Shown here piece by piece: positions 5,939 to 11,816 of a stretch of 11,816 nucleotides of DNA. Below the pieces are notes generated by a model, which saw nothing but the letters and a program-made list of their open reading frames with translations, ran no database searches and was not told the DNA's origin. Both the position numbers and the translations under genes were made by a program. Source of the stretch: Caldifarciminota bacterium (GTDB taxonomy: Bacteria; Hydrothermota; Tepidihabitantia; SM23-42); assembly GCA_023128195.1 (NCBI GenBank), contig JAGMEL010000290.1, positions 1 through 11,816 on the forward strand. The letters run 5' to 3'. Every line of letters starts with the position of its first letter. The first letter of the stretch is position 1.

Positions 5939-7144
5939 TTACTCCCTTGCTTGCTTATATTCAATAAGTCCATCTCTTACACTCTTTTCCTGTGTAGCAT
6001 GTTTAATTGCTGAAAGTAAATCATCTGTGTTCTCAACTCCTTTATCTCCATGGGGCACAAAAATAACATTTGTATTTCCATAACTGCATCTTTCAACTTC
6101 GAGAACAACCTGGCCAAAATTCATTTCCGGAACCACAAAAGCATTCACTTTCTTTGCAAGCTCACCTACCCGTTTTTCAGGAAAGGGCCAGACCGTAACG
6201 AGTTTAAGACTCCCTACCTTTATTCCAGACCTTCGTGCCTGCTCCATCGCTTTAAGCGCAGCTCTTGAAGTTGCTCCGTAAGAGATAATTATAATTTCGG
6301 CATCATCAATTTCAGCCTCCTGTATTTCAATAATCTCATCTGCATAGTTACGGATTTTACTCACCAGAGGATGAACATTGTATTCCTGACATTCCTCATT
6401 CATAACCGGATAACCACGATCATCATGAGTCAACCCTGTAACGTGGAATCTGTAGCCATCACCAATATTCACCATACGCGGCACAAAATCCTTATCTCTT
6501 TTAAATGGTAAATAGTTATCCTTTGACCCTGTATAATATCTCCGCGGCTCAACAACAATTTCTTCTGCAGGAGGAATGACCACGTCCTCTTTCAGATGAG
6601 CCACATACTCATCGGATATCACTGAAACAGGAATACGGTAACGTTCCGAAAGATTGAAAGCTTTAATAGTACAATCAAACATCTCTTGCGGAGAGCTTGG
6701 GCAAAGAGCAATTATTTCATAATCTCCGTGGGATCCCCACCGTACCTGCATCATATCTCCCTGAGATGGACGGTTGGGTATTCCTATAGAAGGACCAGCC
6801 CTCTGAATATTAACGATCACACAAGGGGTTTCTAACATTACACCAAGCCCGAGATGCTCCATCATGAGAGACATTCCTGGACCAGAGGTTACAGTCATCG
6901 TTTTTTTCCCTGTCCATGATGCGCCCAAAACGGCGGCAAGGGCAGAAATTTCGTCTTCCATCTGGATAAATGTGGCACCAACTTGCTTGGCTCGCTCAAG
7001 AAATCTTTCATAAATCTCAAGCGCGGGTACTATTGGATACCCGCCCAAAAACCGACATCCCGCTGCCAGAGCACCTTCAGCACATGCATGATTACCATTA
7101 AGACGGTGAAGACCGGTCAACACACCTTTTGGGTCTGTCTTCAT
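5939..7144 (-). CDS. Alpha subunit of 2-oxoacid:ferredoxin oxidoreductase with altered substrate loop (KorA1)
   Basis: The 401-residue protein aligns with KorA2 from the first residue. Most landmarks are present: QMEDE (61-65), TSGPG (86-90), the Arg of QRAGPS (115) and RWGSHGDYE (135-143). The substrate loop YPITPSTE, however, has become YPIVPALE (36-43), and PSTGVPT has become PSIGIPN (118-124), so four or five side chains expected to contact substrate or cofactor are changed to hydrophobic ones or Asn. It may accept a different 2-oxoacid or be a non-catalytic partner. The ATG overlaps the stop of a 25-residue ORF (TAATG), with GAGGGGG about seven bases upstream. It is the first large gene of the operon, under the promoter at 7242-7269. 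The family call is firm; the altered function is inferred. Confidence 0.88.
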   Translation of the reverse strand: MKTDPKGVLTGLHRLNGNHACAEGALAAGCRFLGGYPIVPALEIYERFLERAKQVGATFIQMEDEISALAAVLGASWTGKKTMTVTSGPGMSLMMEHLGLGVMLETPCVIVNIQRAGPSIGIPNRPSQGDMMQVRWGSHGDYEIIALCPSSPQEMFDCTIKAFNLSERYRIPVSVISDEYVAHLKEDVVIPPAEEIVVEPRRYYTGSKDNYLPFKRDKDFVPRMVNIGDGYRFHVTGLTHDDRGYPVMNEECQEYNVHPLVSKIRNYADEIIEIQEAEIDDAEIIIISYGATSRAALKAMEQARRSGIKVGSLKLVTVWPFPEKRVGELAKKVNAFVVPEMNFGQVVLEVERCSYGNTNVIFVPHGDKGVENTDDLLSAIKHATQEKSVRDGLIEYKQARE

Positions 7145-7221
7145 TATTTTTCCCCCTCTACCGCTAAATTAACTGTCTGTTCACATTTGTGCAAATCTAA
7201 CGGCTCTCGCCAAAACTTCAT
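7144..7221 (-). CDS. 25-residue ORF heading the kor operon, possible KorD remnant
   Basis: The small frame begins MKFWREPLDLHK and ends VEGEK. GAGGAG (7227-7232) sits five bases before the ATG, and its stop overlaps the korA1 start (TAATG), so it has the best translation signals in the operon. It lies only about 15 bases from the predicted transcript start. From memory, the ferredoxin-like delta subunits (KorD) that normally head such clusters often start with a similar FWR.PLD segment before their CxxCxxC clusters. Here only one cysteine remains and there is no cluster motif. It could be an internally deleted korD kept for coupling to korA1, a leader peptide, or a small structural subunit. 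That it is translated is likely; its identity is uncertain. Confidence 0.6.
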   Translation of the reverse strand: MKFWREPLDLHKCEQTVNLAVEGEK

Positions 7222-7241
7222 ATTATCTCCTCGTTGCTGGT

Positions 7242-7269
7242 ATTATAGGCAAAAAAAATATAATGTCAA
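7242..7269 (-). promoter_or_regulatory. Consensus sigma-70-type promoter of the kor operon
   Basis: TTGACA (7264-7269), a 16-base A/T-rich spacer, then TATAAT (7242-7247); both hexamers are perfect. The -35 box contains the phoU stop codon, TGA. The predicted start near 7235 leaves a leader of about 14 bases before the small ORF, just enough for its Shine-Dalgarno site. The kor operon is therefore probably expressed independently of phoU and pst. Confidence 0.75.
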
Positions 7270-7943
7270 TAAGAACCTAATTCTCTCTCCTCTGCATGAT
7301 GTTTAATAACTCGCGCCTGGGCAATGTAAATCACATCTTCACATATATTGGTTGATAAATCAGCAATACGCTCAAGATTTTTTGCTACCAAAAGAAGTGG
7401 TATAGCAGAACCGATTGTTTCTGGCTCTTCAAGCATATAAGTTAGTAAAATTCTTATTGTTTCATCTCTCATCTCATCAACAACACTATCTCTTTCACAT
7501 ACCTTTTGTGCCCGCGCAGCATCATTATCCATAAAACTTTTTACACTATCATTTAACATCTCTTTGACTTCCCTTGCCATTGACCAGATATTACTTACTG
7601 GTTTGATGCGCGGTTGCTCAATTAAGTAAGCTACATAACTGGCGATATTAACCGCATGGTCACCCATGCGTTCTAAATCATTATTCATCTTTATTACGCC
7701 GATTAAAAATCTTAGATCAGCACCAACTGGTTGATGTCGGGCAATAAGCTCGATGCACTGCTCTTCAATTGCGATCTCGAACTTATCAATCTGATGATCA
7801 ATCTCCTGAATTTCTGATGCCATTTTAATATCCTGCTTCTTCAATGCCTCCAAAGATTTTGTAATAGCCTCCTCAACCAACGATATCATCTCTAAAAGAT
7901 CCTTCTTGACTTTTTGTAGTTCCTCATCAAAATGGCGGTCCAT
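7266..7943 (-). CDS. phoU: Phosphate signalling protein PhoU
   Basis: The 225-residue protein has the two tandem three-helix PhoU repeats. Each holds the metal-binding E/D..xxxD motif: NNDLERMGDHAVNIA (about 87-101) in the first, KNLERIADLSTNICED in the second. PhoU sits at the inner membrane with PstB and the sensor kinase PhoR and lowers phosphate uptake and Pho signalling when phosphate is plentiful. The length is normal. The ATG at 7943 has GGAGGT four to nine bases upstream. Unlike the tightly packed pst genes, it is 138 bases downstream of pstB2 and has its own likely promoter and a palindromic leader, so it may be controlled partly apart from them. No PhoR/PhoB genes are visible in the window. 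Confidence 0.95.
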   Translation of the reverse strand: MDRHFDEELQKVKKDLLEMISLVEEAITKSLEALKKQDIKMASEIQEIDHQIDKFEIAIEEQCIELIARHQPVGADLRFLIGVIKMNNDLERMGDHAVNIASYVAYLIEQPRIKPVSNIWSMAREVKEMLNDSVKSFMDNDAARAQKVCERDSVVDEMRDETIRILLTYMLEEPETIGSAIPLLLVAKNLERIADLSTNICEDVIYIAQARVIKHHAEERELGSY

Positions 7944-7956
7944 GATACCTCCTCAA

Positions 7957-7986
7957 ACCTCCACACCTATGCATAGGTGTGGGGGT
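7957..7986 (-). promoter_or_regulatory. Palindrome in the phoU leader
   Basis: A perfect 22-bp palindrome (7961-7982), half-site CCACACCTATG, extends to 30 bp with one mismatch. It lies between the predicted phoU promoter and the phoU ribosome-binding site. As RNA it would form a nine-bp stem with a UGCA loop whose 3' flank is GGAGGU, just before the real Shine-Dalgarno. No T-run follows, so it is not an intrinsic terminator. It could be an operator or a translational control hairpin. Confidence 0.65.
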
Positions 7987-7997
7987 AAATACCTAAA

Positions 7998-8026
7998 ATT
8001 ATAATAATAGATGACAGTAATATTAA
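7998..8026 (-). promoter_or_regulatory. Likely phoU promoter
   Basis: TTAATA (8021-8026), a 17-base spacer, then TATAAT (7998-8003). The predicted start, about 7991, falls just before the palindrome. The spacer includes CTGTCAT, one half-site of an E. coli-type Pho box, but there is no second half at the right spacing. Confidence 0.45.
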
Positions 8027-8045
8027 TTATTTTTTTTAATCGCAT

Positions 8046-8083
8046 ATCTGTAATCTGTTATCTGCAATCTGTAATCTGTGATC
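8046..8083. repeat. Tandem heptamer repeat, five units of ATCTGTN
   Basis: Units ATCTGTA, ATCTGTT, ATCTGCA, ATCTGTA and ATCTGTG follow one another from 8046 to 8080; a partial ATC runs into the pstB2 stop codon at 8082-8084. The reverse complement contains CACAGATTACA, which also occurs inside the MITE-like element at 2272-2282. The array separates pstB2 from the phoU promoter. Confidence 0.75.
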
Positions 8084-8831
8084 ATCCAAACCTCCCACTA
8101 ATATAGCCAAATGTTCGTTCATCTGAGGGATTTGTAAATATCTTTTTTACACTATTAAATTCAATAAGTTCACCAAGCAGCATAAAGCCAACCTCATCAG
8201 CAACACGTGCTGCCTGCTGCATATTATGAGTGACAATAATAATTGTGTATTTCTTTTTCAATTCCAGCATCAACTCCTCGATTTTGCCCGTTGCAATAGG
8301 GTCGAGTGCAGAACACGGCTCATCCATTAACAGAATTTGCGGCTCTACGGCAAGAAGCCGGGCAATACAAAGCCGCTGCTGCTTTTCCGCAGACAGACTT
8401 AATGCAGAATCCTTTAACCGATCCTTAATACTATCAAATAAATCAACTGCTGCAAGGGAACGCTCAACAATTTCAATTAGGGTCTTCTTGTCATTTATCC
8501 CCCATACGCGTGGTCCATAGGCAACATTATCAAATATTGATATGGGAAATGCATTAGGACGCTGAAAGACCATACCAACATTCTTACGCAGCAGAATTAG
8601 ATCATATACTGGTGAATATATGTCTTTTTCATCAATTAATATACTTCCTGTAATTTTCACGTTTTTAATCAGGTCGTTCATTCGATTAAATACCCGCAAG
8701 AGTGTAGATTTGCCACATCCTGATGGTCCAATAATACCGGTTATCAAATTTTCTTTGATTGATAAATTCACATTTTTCAGCGCCTGAAATTTATCGTAAT
8801 AGAGATTTAAATTCGCGATTTTAATAATCAT
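8082..8831 (-). CDS. pstB: Phosphate importer ATPase PstB2, degenerate signature motif
   Basis: The 249-residue PstB-type ABC ATPase has Walker A GPSGCGKST (35-43), Q-loop Gln90 in VFQRPNAFP, Walker B LLMDEP (167-172; D170, E171) and switch His202 in VTHNMQQAARV. It ends with the family's YISGRFG. The signature motif, LSGGQ in functional PstB, reads LSAEK (146-150), followed by a normal QQRLCIAR. ATP bound to its partner's Walker A would therefore meet a broken signature, while its own Walker A site has all its residues. It overlaps pstB1 by ATGA, with CGAGGA about 11-16 bases upstream. It is clearly paralogous to PstB1. I expect it to work only as a heterodimer with PstB1 under PstC/PstA. 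The pst cluster proper ends here. Confidence 0.93.
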   Translation of the reverse strand: MIIKIANLNLYYDKFQALKNVNLSIKENLITGIIGPSGCGKSTLLRVFNRMNDLIKNVKITGSILIDEKDIYSPVYDLILLRKNVGMVFQRPNAFPISIFDNVAYGPRVWGINDKKTLIEIVERSLAAVDLFDSIKDRLKDSALSLSAEKQQRLCIARLLAVEPQILLMDEPCSALDPIATGKIEELMLELKKKYTIIIVTHNMQQAARVADEVGFMLLGELIEFNSVKKIFTNPSDERTFGYISGRFG

Positions 8832-9571
8832 CCAAATTTTCCTCGAATATAACCATCAGTTCTTGAATCAGCTGGATTTGTAAAAATTTTCTCGGTCTTG
8901 TCGATCTCGATCAACTCACCGGAAAGAAAAAAAGCAGTTCTGTTTGCTACCCGTGCTGCCTGCTTGGTATTATTGGTAACCAGAATAAATGTATACTTCT
9001 CTTTTAATTCAAGCATGGTCGCCTCGATCTTTGCCGTTGAAATAGGATCCAATCCTGAGCACGGTTCATCCATCATTATGACTTCGGGCCCCATTGCCAG
9101 GGTTCGTGCGATACACAAACGCTGTTGTTGTCCACCGGATAACGTAGCTGCAGAATCTTTCAATCTATCCTTTACCTCTTCCCACAGATTAGCAGCGCTC
9201 AGTGCATTAAAAATAATTTCATCAAGTTCACTTTCCTTGAGTTTTCTATGCAGTTTCGGCCCATAACTCATATTCTTATGTATTGAACCAGGTAAAACTA
9301 CCGGCGTAGCAAAGATCAGGCCCACCCGTCTTCTCAGATCATTAATTGGTATAGTAAAAATATCGGTATCATCTAATACTATGGTACCGGAAATCCGTGC
9401 ATAATCAATTTCATAAAGGCGGTTGAGCGCCCGTAAGAAAGAACTCTTACCAGAATTTGCCGGGCCAACAACACCTAAAATCTCGTTCTTTTCAACATTC
9501 AGGCTAATATTTTTTAACGCCTGAATCGTATCGTAAAAAAGACTCAAATTTTTAATTGCTACCTTTATCAT
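8828..9571 (-). CDS. pstB: Phosphate importer ATPase PstB1, degenerate Q- and H-loops
   Basis: The 247-residue PstB-type ABC ATPase has Walker A GPANSGKS (36-43), an intact signature LSGGQQQRL (144-152), Walker B IMMDEP with D168 and E169, and the terminal YIRGKFG. Two catalytic loops are changed: the Q-loop Gln is Ala88 (IFATPVVLP), and the switch His is Asn200 (LVTNNTKQAARV). These are the reverse of the defects in PstB2. From memory, PstB proteins with FA.P and VTNNTKQAARV occur in tandem with others having LSAE in several bacteria, so this is probably an old, maintained specialisation. It starts 35 bases after pstA without a clear Shine-Dalgarno site. The AT-rich inverted repeat in that gap may affect its translation. 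Confidence 0.93.
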   Translation of the reverse strand: MIKVAIKNLSLFYDTIQALKNISLNVEKNEILGVVGPANSGKSSFLRALNRLYEIDYARISGTIVLDDTDIFTIPINDLRRRVGLIFATPVVLPGSIHKNMSYGPKLHRKLKESELDEIIFNALSAANLWEEVKDRLKDSAATLSGGQQQRLCIARTLAMGPEVIMMDEPCSGLDPISTAKIEATMLELKEKYTFILVTNNTKQAARVANRTAFFLSGELIEIDKTEKIFTNPADSRTDGYIRGKFG

Positions 9572-9579
9572 CTTATGGT

Positions 9580-9600
9580 GATTATAATCTGTTTATAATC
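9580..9600. repeat. 8-bp inverted repeat between pstA and pstB1
   Basis: GATTATAA and TTATAATC flank a five-base loop (TCTGT) in the 35-base gap. The stem is weak, with one G-C pair. It could slow or tune translation of pstB1, which lacks a good ribosome-binding site, or be accidental in AT-rich sequence. Confidence 0.35.
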
Positions 9601-9606
9601 CATACG

Positions 9607-10449
9607 TTAGTAATAACGTTCCATGAAACGGTGCATTAAACGATAGGCAATAAAATTAACAAGAAGAATAATAATAATAAGAACTGTAGCAGTTCCATAT
9701 GCCTTGGGCATTGATATACCTTCGCGTGCGAGTATATAGAAATGAACTGCGAGTGTTCGTGTTGAAGAAAATGCTGAAGTGGGTATTCCCAATGAAGAAC
9801 CCGCAGTAAATATCACAGCAGCAGTTTCTCCCACAGCCCTGCCTATCCCCAAAATCACTCCGGTAAGGATACCTGGAAGAGATGTCGGCAAAACAACCTT
9901 TAGAATTGTATCCAACTTACCACCACCCAGAGAGTAACTGATTTCACGGTACGAGTGTGGCACTGCTTTGATCGCCTCTTCTGTTGTTCTGATAATTGTC
10001 GGGATAATCATCACGGCAAGGGTTAAGCCACCGGATATAATACTCCAACCCAGATTCAATGTGATAACAAAAAAGATAAAGCCAAAAAGGCCATATATTA
10101 TTGATGGCACACCAGCAAGACAGTCCGCACCAAAACTTATTATTCGATGGATCAGACCGCCTCTTGTATATTCCACAAGATATACTGCACTGCCTATACC
10201 CAAAGGTGTAGCAATGACAATAGCAAAAATTGTCACAAAGAACGTGCCAAGAATTGAAGGGAAAATTCCACCTTCCTTACCCATGTTCCTTGTTTTATCA
10301 GTAAGAAATTCAAGGCTCAGTTGTCCTACACCATTTTTGAAAACATATCCAATAATAAAAAATAGAACAACGACAGTAATAAGAGTCATTAAGAGCAGTA
10401 TACTATAAGCAATGATTTGATTTGTGCGCGGACCTATTCTGAAAGTCAT
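9607..10449 (-). CDS. pstA: Phosphate ABC transporter permease PstA
   Basis: The 280-residue inner-membrane permease has about six hydrophobic segments, the first near residues 12-36. The cytoplasmic ATPase-coupling (EAA) loop is YREISYSLGGGKLDTILKVV, and the following helix carries the family motif GIGRAVGETAAVIFTAG. The LAGVPSIIYGLFG segment is shared with PstC and is a hallmark of phosphate permeases. With PstC it forms the heteromeric channel driven by the PstB dimer. Its ATG overlaps the pstC stop by one base (TAATG). There is no Shine-Dalgarno site, so translation is probably coupled. The length is normal and no residue looks unusual. Because PstA and PstC differ, each can dock a different PstB, which would suit the asymmetric PstB pair. 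Confidence 0.95.
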   Translation of the reverse strand: MTFRIGPRTNQIIAYSILLLMTLITVVVLFFIIGYVFKNGVGQLSLEFLTDKTRNMGKEGGIFPSILGTFFVTIFAIVIATPLGIGSAVYLVEYTRGGLIHRIISFGADCLAGVPSIIYGLFGFIFFVITLNLGWSIISGGLTLAVMIIPTIIRTTEEAIKAVPHSYREISYSLGGGKLDTILKVVLPTSLPGILTGVILGIGRAVGETAAVIFTAGSSLGIPTSAFSSTRTLAVHFYILAREGISMPKAYGTATVLIIIILLVNFIAYRLMHRFMERYY

Positions 10450-11282
10450 TATTTACGCCCGGTTATTTTAATTGCAATAATATTTAAAAGTATTATTATA
10501 AGAAAGAGAAAAGAACCGCATGCAAAAAGTGCTGCTCTATGATCACCCGTAGCATATCCTAATTCCAGGGCAAGGGTCGAGGTCAGGGTACGTACTGAAT
10601 CCAATATCGAATGCGGAATCTTTAAGGCATTACCTGCGATCATAATCACTGCCATGGTTTCACCAATTGCCCTACCCATACCTAGAATTATTCCTGCAAC
10701 AATTCCCGAACGCGCAGCCGGCATGAGGAGCATTCTAACAGTCTGCCACTTGGTTGCACCCACAGCATATGAACCTTCTCTATAGGTATTAGGAACTGCC
10801 ATCAATGCATCATAGGAAATGCTTACGATCGTCGGTAAGATCATTACGCCCAATATTATACTTGCCGCCAGAACCGAAAACCCAGGACCACCAAAGTGTT
10901 CCCTGATAAACGGTACTAAAATGACGATACCAATAAATCCATATACTACTGAAGGTATTCCAGCAAGAAGCTCAATGATTGGTTTTAATGTCTTTTGTAC
11001 TACTGGAGATGAAAATTCAGCAAGGAATATTGCACAGGCAAGGCCAAACGGAATTCCCACAACAAGGGCGCCGGTAGTGACCATGAGCGAACCAATGATC
11101 ATCGATAAAATACCAAAATGACCCCTGGTTGGCGCCCAGTGTGTGGAAAAAAAATTGCCGAGCCCAATCTTAAAGATCAAAGGTATACCCTGCTGAAATA
11201 TGAAAAATGTGATTAAAAGAAGGGAAAAAATTGCAGAAAAGGCAATAAATAGTAGTAATTTTTCAGCAATCTTATCTTTCAT
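10449..11282 (-). CDS. pstC: Phosphate ABC transporter permease PstC
   Basis: The 277-residue inner-membrane permease has about six transmembrane segments. It shows the PstC landmarks LLAGIPSVVYGFIGI, the EAA loop YREGSYAVGATKWQTVRMLLMP and GMGRAIGETMAVIMIAGN. It partners PstA in the phosphate channel. It begins three bases after the pstS stop, with only a weak purine run (AAAGA) before the ATG, which suggests coupling to pstS. It is slightly shorter than the E. coli protein (319), lacking much of the usual N-terminal cytoplasmic extension. No substitutions stand out. Confidence 0.95.
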   Translation of the reverse strand: MKDKIAEKLLLFIAFSAIFSLLLITFFIFQQGIPLIFKIGLGNFFSTHWAPTRGHFGILSMIIGSLMVTTGALVVGIPFGLACAIFLAEFSSPVVQKTLKPIIELLAGIPSVVYGFIGIVILVPFIREHFGGPGFSVLAASIILGVMILPTIVSISYDALMAVPNTYREGSYAVGATKWQTVRMLLMPAARSGIVAGIILGMGRAIGETMAVIMIAGNALKIPHSILDSVRTLTSTLALELGYATGDHRAALFACGSFLFLIIILLNIIAIKITGRK

Positions 11283-11285
11283 TCT

Positions 11286-11816
11286 TTAATCATTATATAT
11301 TTCTGTTGCAGGAATCAAACCATCTTTTTTAAGAATATCCTGACCCTCCCTGGATAATACATAATCGATAAATTCTTTAATGTTACCTTTTGGTTCTTCA
11401 AGTAGTAAAAGCAAAAAAGGTCTTGAAAATTTATACTTGCACGTAATAAGATTAGCTAATGTTGGTTTAACACCATTAATTGCTACTGCCTTTTCGCGCT
11501 CATCAACTAAGCCTACTGAGATATAGCCTATTCCTTGAGGTGTTGTGGCGATTATCTCTCGAACTGATCCGTTTGAGTCCTGGACCAAACAGGCATCACT
11601 GATTATCCCATCACCCATAATCATATCCTCAAAAGACCCCCTGGTTCCAGAACCTTCTTCCCTTGTTACTGGAATAATCTTCTCATCTCTTCCGCCTAAG
11701 TCTTGCCAATTTTCAATTTTCCCGGAAAAAATGCTCCCTATGTCTTCAGTGCTCAAATTGTTTACGGAATTATCTTTGTGAACAATAACTGCAATACCAT
11801 CAATTGCAATGACAAT
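11286..11816 (-). CDS. pstS: Phosphate-binding protein PstS, 5' end outside window
   Basis: This is the C-terminal 176 residues of the phosphate-binding protein. The frame is open to the window edge, and upstream codons (AIDGIAVIVHKDNSVNNLS) match the PstS family, so the TTG at 11756 is not a start. The phosphate-binding loop REEGSGTRGSFED and the SIFSGKIENWQDLGG segment are diagnostic. The C-terminal EGQDILKKDGLIPA matches the usual end. It would sit in the periplasm, or be anchored outside the membrane if the organism has one membrane; the signal sequence is not visible. It delivers phosphate to PstC/PstA. Its promoter, where a Pho box might occur, lies beyond the window. Confidence 0.95.
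   Translation of the reverse strand: MVIAIDGIAVIVHKDNSVNNLSTEDIGSIFSGKIENWQDLGGRDEKIIPVTREEGSGTRGSFEDMIMGDGIISDACLVQDSNGSVREIIATTPQGIGYISVGLVDEREKAVAINGVKPTLANLITCKYKFSRPFLLLLLEEPKGNIKEFIDYVLSREGQDILKKDGLIPATEIYND

Noticed and set aside
7961..7982. Intrinsic terminator after pstB2
   Set aside because: The hairpin has no U-run on its 3' side in either direction and sits inside the phoU leader.
8012..8018. Pho box upstream of phoU
   Set aside because: Only one CTGTCAT half-site is present; the position 11 bases along has no matching second half.
8046..8083. CRISPR array
   Set aside because: The repeats are contiguous 7-mers with no spacers; no CRISPR-like repeats or cas genes occur in the window.
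9968..10408. Plus-strand open frame opposite pstA, and similar plus-strand frames opposite pstB, pstC, pstS, korA and korB genes
   Set aside because: They are antisense to strongly conserved genes, have no family resemblance or ribosome-binding sites, and arise from the codon pattern of the real genes.
11754..11756. TTG at 11756 as the pstS start
   Set aside because: The frame continues upstream to the window edge with residues typical of PstS, so the gene is cut by the window.

Overview
This window comes from a bacterium, probably an uncultivated anaerobe. Three things point there: four-subunit-type 2-oxoacid:ferredoxin oxidoreductase genes, a Pst phosphate importer with PhoU, and consensus sigma-70-type promoters with good Shine-Dalgarno sites. 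I cannot name the phylum. Every convincing gene lies on the minus strand, so transcription runs from high to low coordinates.

Layout in transcription order. (1) 11816-8082: pst cluster, pstS (5' end outside the window), pstC, pstA, and two pstB paralogues overlapping by ATGA. (2) 7943-7266: phoU, 138 nt downstream, with its own likely promoter and a perfect palindrome in its leader. (3) 7221-2384: kor operon. A consensus promoter overlaps the phoU stop codon. It is followed by a 25-residue ORF joined by TAATG to an alpha gene, then beta, alpha, beta and gamma genes. (4) 2349-2063: a 287-bp element with 31-bp perfect terminal inverted repeats and no transposase. (5) 1983-1109: a two-gene toxin-antitoxin-like pair (DUF6922-type protein and AbiEii-type nucleotidyltransferase), apparently leaderless. 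(6) 901-59: an AT-rich gene for an unrecognised eight-helix membrane protein.

The main result is that both large complexes carry tandem paralogues with complementary losses. PstB1 keeps the LSGGQ signature but has lost the Q-loop Gln and switch His; PstB2 keeps Q and H but has a broken signature (LSAEK). An obligate heterodimer would have one canonical and one degenerate ATP site. In the Kor cluster, KorA1 has an altered substrate loop (YPIVPALE) beside an intact KorB1, while KorA2 is intact (YPITPSTE) beside a KorB2 lacking all four cluster cysteines and the GDG of the thiamine diphosphate motif. This suggests one catalytic alpha-beta unit paired with a non-catalytic one. No ferredoxin-like delta subunit is present; the 25-residue ORF may be its remnant.

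Pst would import phosphate and PhoU would signal its status. The Kor enzyme would link CoA-dependent oxidation of a 2-oxoacid to ferredoxin, or the reverse. I see no direct functional link between the two systems beyond adjacency.
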